A stretch of 64,000 nt of DNA from Methylobacterium persicinum (GTDB taxonomy: Bacteria; Pseudomonadota; Alphaproteobacteria; Rhizobiales; Beijerinckiaceae), in contig NZ_BPQX01000014.1 in the NCBI RefSeq assembly GCF_022179525.1, forward strand, positions 181,737 through 245,736. Reading direction: 5' to 3'. Position 1 is the stretch's first letter. Every line of letters starts with the position of its first letter. Of this stretch, positions 36,230-45,613 are shown in pieces. The notes beneath the pieces were generated by a model. That model was not told the DNA's origin. It worked only from the letters and a program-made list of their open reading frames with translations, and did not search any database. A program made the translations under genes and the position numbers.

Positions 36230-36805
36230 GTGTTTCCCTAGGTGTTTAGTATTGATTTTGCTTCCATCTTAGGCGCAATTTTTTGTGAAATCAACAGTAT
36301 GGAATGTTCAAATGAGGCGTATTTCAAAAATTTGATGCTATAAATTATATTTTGATCTACGATTCTGCCTGTAATGGAGAATAAGCAGAATCTTCATCTC
36401 ATTATAGACTATAATTTATACTTATATGCGGAAGGTATAGGCACATTCATTGTAATGAACCGTTACCGCAAGCATGTTCCGTCGATATATGATCAGGAAT
36501 TCGCTAGTTACGTTCGCACTTTCCCGAGTTGGGTGCGACAAATCGGACGGCGTCCAGATCCTCACCGTCATGGAGAGCGGAGCGAAGCAATCCAGGGTAG
36601 CGGGCCGTGCCCGAACGTGGCGGAGCCCTGGATTGCTTCGCTCGGCTCTCAATCACGGGTCTGGCAAACGGGGAAGGTCCGAGGCTTTCGTCCCTCCGTA
36701 AAACACTCACAAAGAGAGTAAAGACAGCCGCCCCGCGAATGAGTTGGCGCTCATTCGAGCAATTGCGAACACCTGGCCTTAATAGGCTGCCGATAAGGAT
36801 GGGGA
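36230..36805. other. AT-rich intergenic region with a palindromic repeat
   Basis: About 575 bp, strongly A/T-rich from 36240 to 36480, holding the methyltransferase promoter region and the second palindromic repeat (36573-36650). The open frames here (such as 36374-36721 plus and 36504-36956 minus) run through the repeat and are not convincing genes. Confidence 0.45.
36573..36650. repeat. Palindromic intergenic repeat, copy B
   Basis: Arms at 36573-36597 and 36626-36650 form a 25-bp inverted repeat around a 28-bp spacer. They share the 20-bp core GCGGAGCGAAGCAATCCAGG and its complement with copy A at 7614-7695. The spacer sequences differ although their lengths match. No open frame or transposase is associated. 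Confidence 0.75.
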
Positions 36806-36994
36806 ATGACGAGCGTCCTTGCCCAAACTGTGCAGATGCAAGCGGGAAGCTTCGCCCAATCGGTCGGCGTCGCTGTCGCCCGACAACAGATCGATGCCCA
36901 GAAGTCGGTCGCGGCGCTGGTCGCACAGACTGCGGCCTCACCGGCCCCTCCGGCACCGTCTGGACAAGGGCAAGTGCTCGATATCAGAGCCTGA
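36806..36994 (+). CDS. YjfB-like putative motility protein
   Basis: 62 residues. The layout (short N-terminal strand, SFAQSVGVAVARQQIDAQKSVAALV helix, Pro/Ala-rich tail) fits the small YjfB 'putative motility protein' family, whose role is not established. AAGGATGGGG lies directly before the ATG. It is isolated from other flagellar genes in this window. Confidence 0.6.
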   Translation: MTSVLAQTVQMQAGSFAQSVGVAVARQQIDAQKSVAALVAQTAASPAPPAPSGQGQVLDIRA

Positions 36995-37055
36995 GCGCCA
37001 CCCTCGGCGGACGGCCAACGTCTCGTTTGCCGCGGATCCAATGGGAAGATCGCCT

Positions 37056-37367
37056 TCAGTACCGCACGTTGGCGACGCCGTTGCCGCTGCGACTCACGAC
37101 CCGGAGGATGACCTCCTTGGTGGAGGGGCTGATTCCGCCGTCGCCGCGGAGTCGTCGTCCATCGGCCCGCTCGAGGCGGGCGACATCGTCGGCGCACCGA
37201 TCCAGCGCGTCATGAACCCGGACCGAGGCCGGAACGCCGCGCCGCGCGGGCGAATCGTTCATTTCGAATCGCAGGCAGGACGCGAGATGACCCTTCAGAT
37301 CATCGAAGGCGGCGGCTTGGGCACCTGATGCGAGGGCAATCGAGATCAGGGCAACTCTAGCGAGCAT
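37056..37367 (-). CDS. Small exported hypothetical protein
   Basis: 103 residues from ATG 37367 (MLARVALISIALASGAQA), with a Sec signal peptide cleaved after about residue 18 and GGAG at a suitable distance upstream. The mature part has two Cys residues (SCLRFEM and DRCADDV) that could form a disulfide. Family unknown. A longer frame to 37472 lacks a signal and is less likely. Confidence 0.65.
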   Translation of the reverse strand: MLARVALISIALASGAQAAAFDDLKGHLASCLRFEMNDSPARRGVPASVRVHDALDRCADDVARLERADGRRLRGDGGISPSTKEVILRVVSRSGNGVANVRY

Positions 37368-37562
37368 AGGACACTCCGCCGACGAATGAACGGTGAACGC
37401 ACGAGCGGGAGATTGGTGGCCGACACTATCGGGGTCACGGTTCATCGGCAGTCTTCCTGGCCGTCGCACCATGCTTCGCCTGTTGCTGGGGCGAAAGGCA
37501 AGCTGCTCGTCCGTTTACCGCTGGCGCCGCAGGTGCCGTTGACGTCGACACCGGGCCATAAT

Positions 37563-37580
37563 AGATTACGATCATAATCT
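37563..37580. promoter_or_regulatory. Near-palindromic operator upstream of the RND pump operon
   Basis: AGATTACGATCATAATCT: half-sites AGATTA and TAATCT around a central CGATCA. It is 33 bp before the ATG of the membrane-fusion-protein gene. The exact reverse complement of these 18 bases occurs at 42503-42520 before the SDR gene. It is a likely binding site of the TetR-family regulator encoded between the two targets. Confidence 0.7.
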
Positions 37581-37613
37581 TTTGTAGCACTCGGACGGCG
37601 GCGGGGACTAGCG

Positions 37614-38699
37614 ATGGACGCAAGATGGATGATCGGGCTCGCCGGCTTGGCGCTGACGGCGTGCTCGCCGGCAGAAACCGCCGTCACGCCGGAGCCGCCC
37701 CTGGTGCAGACCGTCGCGGTCGCGCCCGCCCCGGGCACCGTCGCCCGCTATACCGGCGTCGTTCGGGCCCGCACCGAGAGCAACCTCGGCTTTCGCGTCG
37801 GCGGCAAGATCGCCGAGCGCCTTGTCGATCCGGGGGACCACGTGCGCTTCGGCCAGCCGTTGATGCGCCTCGACCGGACCGACTTCACCCTGGCACTCAA
37901 CGCCGCCCGCGCGTCCGTCGAGGCCGCCCGTGCGCAGATGGTCAAGGCCAAGGCCGACGAAGAACGCAGCCGCAAGCTCGTGGGCGACGGCTGGACCTCC
38001 AAGCAAACCTACGACCAGAACAAGGCTGCCGCCGACGCGGCCATCGCCCAGTTCTCCAATGCCGAGGCGCAGGCGAGCCAGATCGCCAACCAAGCGGGCT
38101 ATTCTGAGCTGCAGGCCGATGCCGACGGCGTCGTGATGGAGGTGCCGAGCGAGCCCGGCCAGGTCGTCGCCGCCGGCCAGACTGTGGTGAAGCTCGCCCG
38201 CGACGGCGCCCGTGAGGCGGAGGTGTTCCTCCCCGAGGCGAGCCGGCACTTGGCGAAGGGCACCGCCTCGGCAACCCTCTATGCCGAGGGCGAGACAACC
38301 TATCCGGCCAAGCTCCGCGAGCTGTCCGCCACCGCCGACCCTGCGACTCGCACGTACCGCGCCCGCTACATCCTCGCGGGTGGGGGTGAGATCGCGCCGC
38401 TCGGGGCGACCGTCACCCTCCAGCTGAAGCCCGCCCAGGGTCGGGCGTCAGCGTCGGTCTCGGTGCCCCTCGGCGCCCTGTTCGACCAGGGCGGCGGCGC
38501 GGCCGTCTGGCGCTACGATGCCGACACGCAGACCGTCGCGGCGCAGCCCGTCGCCGTGGCGCGCCTGTCGGAGGAGAGCGCGGACATCGCCGCGGGCCTC
38601 AGCCCCGGCGACCGGATCGTCGCCCTCGGCGCCCATCTGCTCAAGGCCGGCCAGAAGGTTCGGCAGGCCGACGCCGCCATGACGGGGGCCGTCCGATGA
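37614..38699 (+). CDS. RND efflux membrane-fusion (periplasmic adaptor) protein
   Basis: 361 residues. A lipoprotein signal (MIGLAGLALTACSPA, lipobox Cys at about 17) anchors it to the membrane. Barrel-sandwich halves flank a helical hairpin (ARASVEAARAQMVKAKADEE...); GFRVGGKIAERLVDPGDHV and ADADGVVMEVPSEPGQVV are the lipoyl-like halves. It links the RND pump to an outer-membrane channel; no channel gene is present here. It overlaps the pump gene by 4 bp (ATGA). Confidence 0.92.
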   Translation: MDARWMIGLAGLALTACSPAETAVTPEPPLVQTVAVAPAPGTVARYTGVVRARTESNLGFRVGGKIAERLVDPGDHVRFGQPLMRLDRTDFTLALNAARASVEAARAQMVKAKADEERSRKLVGDGWTSKQTYDQNKAAADAAIAQFSNAEAQASQIANQAGYSELQADADGVVMEVPSEPGQVVAAGQTVVKLARDGAREAEVFLPEASRHLAKGTASATLYAEGETTYPAKLRELSATADPATRTYRARYILAGGGEIAPLGATVTLQLKPAQGRASASVSVPLGALFDQGGGAAVWRYDADTQTVAAQPVAVARLSEESADIAAGLSPGDRIVALGAHLLKAGQKVRQADAAMTGAVR

Positions 38700-41600
38700 A
38701 CGCCTCGGCCTTCAACCTCTCGGCTCTGGCGGTGCGCGAGCGCGCCGTCACGCTGTTTCTCCTGCTCGCGATTACGGCCGCCGGCATCTTCGCCTTCGAG
38801 AAGCTCGGGCGCGCCGAGGACCCGACCTTCACGGTCAAGACGATGGCGGTCTCGGCGGCGTGGCCCGGCGCGACCACCGACGAGATGCAGCGGCAGGTGG
38901 CCGACCCGCTGGAGAAGCGGCTGCAGGAACTCGTCTACTACGACCGGGTGGAGACGACGGTCCGCCCGGGCCTGATGCTGATGAAGGTGTTCTTCAAGGA
39001 CTCGATGCCGCCGGCGAAGCTCCAATCGGAGTTCTATCAGGCGCGCAAGAAGCTGTCGGACCAGGCGTCCACCCTCCCGCGCGGCGTGCTCGGGCCGCTG
39101 TTCAACGACGAGTTCTCAGACATCTACTTCGCCCTCTACGCGCTCCAGGCCCAGGGCCTGCCGCACCGGCACCTTGTGCTGCGCGCCGAGGATCTGCGCC
39201 AGCGCCTGCTGCGCGTGCCCGGCGTCGAGAAGATCAACATCCTCGGCGAACAGGCGCAGAAGATCTTCGTCGAGGTTTCCTACCAGCGCCTCGCAACGCT
39301 CGGCATCAACGGCCAGCAACTCCTGGCCGCACTTGGCAACCAGAACGACGTGACCCCCGCCGGTTTCGTCGAGGCCGACGGACCCCGGGTGTACCTGCGG
39401 CTCGATGGGGCCATCGACGGGCTCGACGCGATCCGCAACCTGCCGGTGGCGGCGGACGGGCGAAGCCTCAAGCTCGGCGACATCGCGCAGGTGACGCGCG
39501 GCTACGAGGATCCGAAGGCCTTCGCCATCCGCAACGATGGCGAGCCGGCCCTGGTGCTCGGCCTCGTCATGAAGCCCGGCTTCAACGGCCTCAACCTCGG
39601 CGAGGCGCTGAACGCCGAGGAGGTCGCGATCCATCACGAGCTGCCGGCGGGCGTGACCTTCACCAAGATCACCGATCAGGCGAAGGTGATCGACGATGCC
39701 ATCCACGAGTTCATGGTGAAATTCTTCACTGCCCTCTCGGTGGTGATTTTCGTCAGCTTGATGGCGTTGGGCTTCCGGGTCGGCATCGTGGTGGCGCTGG
39801 CGGTGCCGCTCACCCTCTCGGCCGTGTTCGTCGTGATGATGGTCACCGGCCGCGACTTCGACCGCATTACCCTCGGCGCGCTCATCATCTCCCTGGGCCT
39901 CCTCGTAGACGACGCGATCATCGCCATCGAGATGATGGTGGTGCGCATGGAAGAGGGGGCCGACCGGATCTCGGCGGCGACCTATGCCTGGACCGCCACC
40001 GCCGCGCCCATGCTCACCGGCACCCTCGTCACCATCGCCGGCTTCCTGCCCGTGGGCTTCGCCGCCTCCACGGCGGGCGAGTATGCCGGCAACATCTTCT
40101 GGGTGGTGGCCTTCTCGCTGATCGTCTCGTGGATCGTGGCCGTGACCTTCACGCCCTATCTCGGCGTCAAGCTTCTGCCGGACATCAAACGAGTCGAGGG
40201 CGGGCACGAGGCGATCTACGCCACCAGAAATTACCAGCGCCTGCGCCGGGTCGTGCGGCTCTCGGTAGACCACAAGTGGATCGCGGCCGGCATCACCGTG
40301 GCGCTGTTCGCGGCCGCTGTTGTCGGCATGGGCAAGGTCGAGAAGCAATTCTTCCCGAATTCGGAGCGCTCGGAACTGATCGTGGAGGTGACGCTGCCAT
40401 CCGGCTCCGCCTTCGCCACCACCGAAGCCAGCGTGAAGCGGATCGAAGCCGCCGTTCGCACCCTGCCCGAGGCGCGCGAAATCACGAGCTACATCGGCCA
40501 GGGCATGCCGCGCTTCGTGCTCTCCTTCGACCCGGAGCTGCCGGATCCCGCCTTCGCGCAGATCGTCGTGCAGACCGCCGATTCTCACGCCCGCGACGTC
40601 CTCCGGGCCAAGGTGCGCCACCTCGTGGACGAGGGGCGCTTCCCCGAGGCGCGTGTACGCGTCCTGCAGATCGTATTCGGGCCACCGGTGCGCTTTCCCG
40701 TCGCCTTTCGGGTGGTCGGCCCCGACCTCGACGTGATCCGCGGAATTGCGGCGGAGGTACGTGACGTCATGATGGCCAACCCGAATCTGCGCCTCGTCCA
40801 CCTCGACTGGGGCGACAGGACGCCGACCCTCCACCTCGCCCTCGACCAGGAGCGCCTGCGCCTGATCGGCCTGACGCCGAAGGAGGTCGGCCAGCAATTG
40901 CAGAGCTACCTCAACGGCACCCCCGCGACCCAGGTGCGTGAGAACTTGCGCTCCGTGGACGTGCTCCTGCGCAGCCCCGGCCCGGAGCGCCGATCCCTGG
41001 GCGACATCGGCGACCTCACGCTCGCCACGAAGGACGGACGGCAGGTCCCACTCTCACAAGTCGCGCACCTGGAGAGCCGTAACGAGGACGCGGTGCTCAA
41101 GCGCTACAACCGCGAGACCTATATCCGCGTGCAGGGCGACGTACTCGACGGTAAGCAGCCTCCGGACATTCACGCGCAGGTCGTGCCCGCCCTTGCGGCG
41201 ATCAAGGCGAAGCTGCCGCCGGGCTACCGCATCGACACCGCCGGCTCCGTCGAGGAGAGCGAGAAGGCGATGCAGGCCCTGGTGACGGTCTTCCCGCTGA
41301 TGCTGATCGTGACGCTGACGGTCATCATGCTGCAGGTCCGCTCGTTCACCACGATGTTCATGGTGTTCGCCACCGCACCGCTCGGCCTCGTCGGCGCGGT
41401 CCCGACCCTGCTCGTCTTCCACCAGCCCTTCGGCTTCAACGCAATCCTCGGGCTGATTGCGCTGTCGGGCATCCTGATGCGCAACACCCTGATCCTTGTC
41501 GATCAGATCCATCACGACCGCGCGGCGGGACTGTCGGACTATCAAGCCATCGTCGAATCGACGGTGCGCCGGGCCCGCCCGGTGATCCTGACGGCGGCGG

Positions 41601-41809
41601 CGGCGATGCTGGCCTTCATCCCGCTCACCCACTCGGTGTTCTGGGGGGCACTTGCCTACGTGCTGATCGGCGGGGTCGGGGTCGGAACCCTGCTCACCCT
41701 CCTGTTCCTGCCTGCCCTCTACGCGCTCTGGTTCCGGGTCGCACGGGAGCCGCGCGAACGGGAAGTCCCGGCCGGTGCCGGTGCAGCTTCCCACGGGGCC
41801 CAGGCGTGA
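38696..41809 (+). CDS. RND-family efflux pump permease
   Basis: 1037 residues, normal length for an AcrB/MdtB-class proton-driven pump. N-terminal TM1 (AVTLFLLLAITAAGIFAFEKL), large periplasmic loops, the proton-relay Asp pair in TM4 (LGLLVDDAIIAIEMMV) and a second TM bundle from about residue 850 ending in PALYALWF. Substrates may be drugs, solvents or other toxic compounds; this is not readable from sequence. Likely controlled by the TetR regulator directly downstream. Confidence 0.94.
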   Translation: MNASAFNLSALAVRERAVTLFLLLAITAAGIFAFEKLGRAEDPTFTVKTMAVSAAWPGATTDEMQRQVADPLEKRLQELVYYDRVETTVRPGLMLMKVFFKDSMPPAKLQSEFYQARKKLSDQASTLPRGVLGPLFNDEFSDIYFALYALQAQGLPHRHLVLRAEDLRQRLLRVPGVEKINILGEQAQKIFVEVSYQRLATLGINGQQLLAALGNQNDVTPAGFVEADGPRVYLRLDGAIDGLDAIRNLPVAADGRSLKLGDIAQVTRGYEDPKAFAIRNDGEPALVLGLVMKPGFNGLNLGEALNAEEVAIHHELPAGVTFTKITDQAKVIDDAIHEFMVKFFTALSVVIFVSLMALGFRVGIVVALAVPLTLSAVFVVMMVTGRDFDRITLGALIISLGLLVDDAIIAIEMMVVRMEEGADRISAATYAWTATAAPMLTGTLVTIAGFLPVGFAASTAGEYAGNIFWVVAFSLIVSWIVAVTFTPYLGVKLLPDIKRVEGGHEAIYATRNYQRLRRVVRLSVDHKWIAAGITVALFAAAVVGMGKVEKQFFPNSERSELIVEVTLPSGSAFATTEASVKRIEAAVRTLPEAREITSYIGQGMPRFVLSFDPELPDPAFAQIVVQTADSHARDVLRAKVRHLVDEGRFPEARVRVLQIVFGPPVRFPVAFRVVGPDLDVIRGIAAEVRDVMMANPNLRLVHLDWGDRTPTLHLALDQERLRLIGLTPKEVGQQLQSYLNGTPATQVRENLRSVDVLLRSPGPERRSLGDIGDLTLATKDGRQVPLSQVAHLESRNEDAVLKRYNRETYIRVQGDVLDGKQPPDIHAQVVPALAAIKAKLPPGYRIDTAGSVEESEKAMQALVTVFPLMLIVTLTVIMLQVRSFTTMFMVFATAPLGLVGAVPTLLVFHQPFGFNAILGLIALSGILMRNTLILVDQIHHDRAAGLSDYQAIVESTVRRARPVILTAAAAMLAFIPLTHSVFWGALAYVLIGGVGVGTLLTLLFLPALYALWFRVAREPREREVPAGAGAASHGAQA

Positions 41810-41892
41810 GGATCCGCGGCGGCCTAAGCATGCCCTTCTTAAGATGACGACGGGCATCTATATGGACGTGAGGGACGCCTAGGGATCAGGCA

Positions 41893-42435
41893 ATGCCGAG
41901 AGTGTCGAAGGAACAGGCGAAGATCAATCGGCAGCGTGTGGTCGAGGTCGCTGCGGGCCTGTTCCGCGAGCGCGGTCTGCACGGCGTGGGTGTGGTGGAC
42001 ATCATGGCCGCCGCCGGCATGACCCATGGCGGCTTCTACGGCCAGTTCGCCAACAAGGACGCCCTGGCGGCGGAGGCGTTCGATGTCGCCCTCGCGGAGG
42101 AAAACCGGGGCACCACGAACACCGTGGTCGCGAACTACCTGTCGCTTGGCCATGTGAAGTCGCCGGGGAGAGGTTGTCCCCTGGCGGCGCTGGCGAACGA
42201 CGTTTCCCGGGAGGCGCCGGACAGCCTCGTCCGGGCTCGTTTCACGCGCGGTGTCGAAGGTCTGGCGGCCCTCATCGCCGGTCTGACGCCGAAGGCGTCG
42301 AAGGAGCGTCGGCGGCGGCGGGCCCTCGCGACGACGGCCACCCTCGTGGGCGCCGTCGTCCTGGCGCGAGCCGTGGATGACGAGGAGCTGGCAAACGAAC
42401 TGCTGCAGGCGGCACAGGATTCCGTCATGTCCTGA
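41893..42435 (+). CDS. TetR-family transcriptional regulator
   Basis: 180 residues. The N-terminal HTH (RQRVVEVAAGLFRERGLHGVGVVDIMAAAGMTHGGFYGQFANKDALAAEAF) is a classic TetR DNA-binding domain. The C-terminal ligand domain is of the type containing GCPLAALANDVSRE. It is encoded 83 bp after the pump and 132 bp before the SDR gene. The same 18-bp near-palindrome precedes both targets, so it probably represses both and is released by a pump substrate or an aldehyde/quinone-type ligand (inference). Confidence 0.92.
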   Translation: MPRVSKEQAKINRQRVVEVAAGLFRERGLHGVGVVDIMAAAGMTHGGFYGQFANKDALAAEAFDVALAEENRGTTNTVVANYLSLGHVKSPGRGCPLAALANDVSREAPDSLVRARFTRGVEGLAALIAGLTPKASKERRRRRALATTATLVGAVVLARAVDDEELANELLQAAQDSVMS

Positions 42436-42502
42436 CCTTTCGCGCGGAAGTGCTCCACCGCACCGGGCGCCGTTGCCGACGCACTCTGTGTGTTGCCAAT
42501 AT

Positions 42503-42520
42503 AGATTATGATCGTAATCT
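42503..42520. promoter_or_regulatory. Near-palindromic operator upstream of the SDR gene
   Basis: AGATTATGATCGTAATCT, the exact reverse complement of the site at 37563-37580. Here the symmetry extends to 22 bp (ATAGATTA...TAATCTAT, 42501-42522). It lies 47 bp upstream of the GTG start of the SDR gene and 67 bp after the TetR stop. Confidence 0.72.
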
Positions 42521-42567
42521 ATAATCCTTGGTCGCCCACCCGATCGGCGCGACGAGAGGAGAGCACC

Positions 42568-43389
42568 GTGAACCAGACGTCCAGCAAGACCGCCATCGTG
42601 ACCGGAGCGACCTCCGGCATCGGCCTCGAGACCGCCAAGGCCCTGCGGGCTGCCGGTTATCGCGTGTTCGGGACGAGCCGGAAGCCGGCCTCTCCTGCCG
42701 CCGCCAACGCCCGGATACTCCCGTGCGACGTCACCGACGATGCCTCCGTCGCCGCAATGGTCGAGACGGTCCTCGGTGAGACCGGCCGCATCGACCTCCT
42801 GGTCAACAATGCCGGCTTCGGCATCAGCGGGGCTGCGGAGGAATCTTCAGTCGCGCAGGCTCAGGCCATGTTCGACGTCAACGTGTTCGGGGTCATCCGC
42901 GCGACCCGCGCCGTCCTGCCCATCATGCGGGCTCAGAAGGGCGGACGGATCATCAACATCAGCTCGGTCCTGGGCTTGATCCCGGCGCCGTACATGGCGC
43001 TCTACGGTGCCAGCAAGCACGCGGTCGAGGGTTACTCCGAGTCGCTGGACCACGAGGTGCGCGACCAGGGTATCCGCGTCGTGCTCGTCGAGCCCGCCTT
43101 TACGCGTACGGCCTTCGACCAGAACCTCGTCCGCTCCGACCGTCCTCTCGGCCTCTACGACGACGTACGCGCCGGGCGGGACCGGTTCCTCAGCGAGGCC
43201 ATGAAGACCGCGGATGCGCCCGATATCGTGGCGAAGGTCGTCGTTGCAGCCGCCACGGCGGCGACGCCCCGGCGCCGCTACACCGCAGGAGCCAAGGCGC
43301 GGCAGATCAGCCTGCTGCGCCGGTTCGTTCCGGCGGGCGTCTTCGACAAGTCGTTCCGAAAGGAGATGCACCTTCCGCAGATGCCTTAA
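42568..43389 (+). CDS. Short-chain dehydrogenase/reductase (SDR)
   Basis: 273 residues from the GTG at 42568, which follows GAGGAGAG; the ATG at 42508 lies inside the operator and is unlikely. Classical SDR features: cofactor motif TGATSGIG at 12-19, NNAG at 80-83, catalytic Ser133, Tyr146 and Lys150 (YGASK). It is an NAD(P)-dependent oxidoreductase of unknown substrate. The shared operator suggests it belongs to the same detoxification response as the RND pump. Confidence 0.9.
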   Translation: MNQTSSKTAIVTGATSGIGLETAKALRAAGYRVFGTSRKPASPAAANARILPCDVTDDASVAAMVETVLGETGRIDLLVNNAGFGISGAAEESSVAQAQAMFDVNVFGVIRATRAVLPIMRAQKGGRIINISSVLGLIPAPYMALYGASKHAVEGYSESLDHEVRDQGIRVVLVEPAFTRTAFDQNLVRSDRPLGLYDDVRAGRDRFLSEAMKTADAPDIVAKVVVAAATAATPRRRYTAGAKARQISLLRRFVPAGVFDKSFRKEMHLPQMP

Positions 43390-43565
43390 GGCACCGAGCG
43401 CTCCGCCCAACCGGTCTCCGAGACGGAAACGACCACGCTCGATGTGTCGTCGACCTCATGCAGGTCGGGCGCCCTGGCGGCGGCGGGCTCAGGCGTGTCG
43501 GCTGGGTCCGCTAGGGGGGCAGACAGGTGCGGATGACCGGGGATCCGCAGCATGGGTTTGCGACG

Positions 43566-44915
43566 TCAGTCAGAACGCCAAAGCACGTCGACCTTGAGCC
43601 CTCCGCCGGTCGCGACGCCGAATTCCAGCCGGGCGCCCGCCGCCTCAGCCACGTCGCGGGCGATGGCCAATCCGAACCCGGTACCCGGACGACTCTCATC
43701 CCACCGGACCCCGCGCCCGAGTCCCGCCAGAGCCGCAGGGCTCATTCCCGGTCCGTCGTCGCTGACGGACAGACGGCCGTGCGAGCCGTCAACGGTCCCG
43801 GCCACGTGAACGCGCCGGTGGGCCCACTTCCGGGCATTGTCCAGGAGATTGCCCAGCACCTCCATCAACTCACCCTCGTCACCCGGATAGAGCAACTCGG
43901 CCGGGAGCGAGACATCCCAGCCCAGCGAACCGCCCTCGGGCAGCCGTCGCATCGTCGCCACCAGCCGCTCGGCGACGGGCGACACGGCGCACGCTTTTCG
44001 ATGCAGGTTCGCCCTCTCCGTCAGGCGGGCGCGGGCCAGCGCACGCTCGACCTGCCCATTCATCGCTCGCGTCTGTTCGGCGATCTCCTCCGACAGCAGC
44101 GGCTCCGATGGGGAGAGCCGACGCCTCAGGGCGTCGAGCACGGCCAACGGCGTCTTCAGCCCGTGCGCCATGTCGGCGGCACCGGCCCGCGCCCGCCCGA
44201 GGGCCCGTTCCTGCGCGTCGAGCAACCGGTTGAGGTCGGACACCAGCGGGCGCACCTCGTCGGGGAATGCCTCGGGCAACCGCTCCCGCGTCCCGGCGTG
44301 GACGGCCGCAAGATCGGCCCGGAGGGCGCGGAACGGTGCGAGCGCGCGGTGCACGAACACCGCCATCGCCAGGGTGAGAGCCGCGAACAGACCCGCGAGG
44401 GAGGGCACTAGCAGGCGCAGGAACGTCGCCCGGCTCGCGGCCAAGCCACGCCGGTCCTCGGCGACGGAGACGAGCAGGCGGGTCGCCGTCCCGCCGGCGG
44501 CGCCGATGTCGATGTGCCGCGAGAGGGCGATCAGCCGCCCTCCGTCCGGACCCGTCACATCGGAGACAGTCGGTCCATCCCCGCCGCGATCACCCGAAAC
44601 ATCGAGCCGCTTGTCCCAGAGCGAGCGCGAGCGGAGCGCGCGCCGGTCCGGAGCCTCGATCTGCCAATAGAGACCACCGTAGGGTGTCGCAAACCGCGGA
44701 TCGGGCAGTTCGCGCGAAAGGGTCGGGGCGCCGTCGGGGGCCAGCCCGACCCGCCCGGCGAGGAGCTTGGCGGAACGGTCGAGTTCGTCGGCGGTGCGCG
44801 CATCCAGCACGCGATCGAAGATGATCGTCAGGCCGATGCCCGCCAACAGCAGGGCGAGCCCGATCAGTGCGGCGGCGGCGAGCCCGAGCCGCAGGCGCAG
44901 GGAATTCCCCCTCAC
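43566..44915 (-). CDS. PhoQ-like sensor histidine kinase
   Basis: 449 residues. TM1 at about 10-33, a periplasmic sensor, TM2 at about 170-195, HAMP, HisKA box DMAHGLKTPLAVLDALRRR and HATPase with GNLLDNARKWA, DDGPGMS and PGTGFGLAIARDV. It overlaps the response regulator gene by 4 bp. A PepSY-protein gene sits on the other side of the regulator, an arrangement common to PhoPQ/PmrAB-like systems responding to envelope or metal stress. Confidence 0.9.
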   Translation of the reverse strand: MRGNSLRLRLGLAAAALIGLALLLAGIGLTIIFDRVLDARTADELDRSAKLLAGRVGLAPDGAPTLSRELPDPRFATPYGGLYWQIEAPDRRALRSRSLWDKRLDVSGDRGGDGPTVSDVTGPDGGRLIALSRHIDIGAAGGTATRLLVSVAEDRRGLAASRATFLRLLVPSLAGLFAALTLAMAVFVHRALAPFRALRADLAAVHAGTRERLPEAFPDEVRPLVSDLNRLLDAQERALGRARAGAADMAHGLKTPLAVLDALRRRLSPSEPLLSEEIAEQTRAMNGQVERALARARLTERANLHRKACAVSPVAERLVATMRRLPEGGSLGWDVSLPAELLYPGDEGELMEVLGNLLDNARKWAHRRVHVAGTVDGSHGRLSVSDDGPGMSPAALAGLGRGVRWDESRPGTGFGLAIARDVAEAAGARLEFGVATGGGLKVDVLWRSD

Positions 44916-45592
44916 GGTGTCGGCGACTTCGGGTGATCCGAAGGCACAAGGTACCCCTGACCGCGACGGGTCTCGACCACCCCCGAACCGAGCTTGCGCC
45001 GCAAGCGTGTGAGAAGGGCCTCGAGCGCGTTGGCCTCGCGGTCGCTCCCAACCCCGTGCAGGTGGTCGAGAAGTTCGCCCGCCGGAACCACCTGTCCCTG
45101 ACGATGCATCAGGAACGTGAGCAGGCGGTATTCCAGCGCGGTCAGGTCGATCTCGCGGCCTCCGACGCTGACGGTGCGGGTCCGGGTGTCGAGCTCAACG
45201 GCATGGGCGCGGAGGACCGGGGAGGCGTGTCCTGCGGTGCGCCGCAGGATGGCGCGCAGGCGCGCCGTCAGCTCCTCCATCCGGAACGGCTTGACGAGGT
45301 AGTCGTCCGCGCCCGCGTCGATGCCCTCGACACGTTCGCGCCACCCGTCACGGGCGGTGAGGATCAGGACGGGGATCGCCACATCGGCCGCGCGCAAGCG
45401 GCGCAGGACGCCCAGGCCGTCGAGCCGCGGGAGACCGAGATCGAGCACCATCGCGTCGTAGATCTCGGTCTCGGCGCGGAACCACGCGGCCTCCCCGTCG
45501 GCGACCACATCGGCGACGTAACCGGCCCGTTCCAGTCCGTCCTTCACGTCGGCGGCGATGCGTGGCTCGTCTTCGACGATCAGCACCCGCAC
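44912..45592 (-). CDS. OmpR/PhoP-like response regulator
   Basis: 226 residues. Receiver with EDEP acidic pair and phospho-acceptor Asp51 (MVLDLGLPRLDG), KPFRMEELTARL, and a winged-helix output with LTALEYRLLTFLMHRQGQVV and VETRRGQGYLV. It is translated just before its kinase and lies 21 bp after the PepSY gene, so the three probably form one transcript. Confidence 0.92.
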   Translation of the reverse strand: MRVLIVEDEPRIAADVKDGLERAGYVADVVADGEAAWFRAETEIYDAMVLDLGLPRLDGLGVLRRLRAADVAIPVLILTARDGWRERVEGIDAGADDYLVKPFRMEELTARLRAILRRTAGHASPVLRAHAVELDTRTRTVSVGGREIDLTALEYRLLTFLMHRQGQVVPAGELLDHLHGVGSDREANALEALLTRLRRKLGSGVVETRRGQGYLVPSDHPKSPTP

Positions 45593-45613
45593 CGGACGGG
45601 CTCCCCTTTGAGG

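Noticed and set aside
39116-40897. 593-codon minus-strand frame inside the RND pump gene
   Set aside because: Shadow of a full-length RND permease with conserved proton-relay residues.
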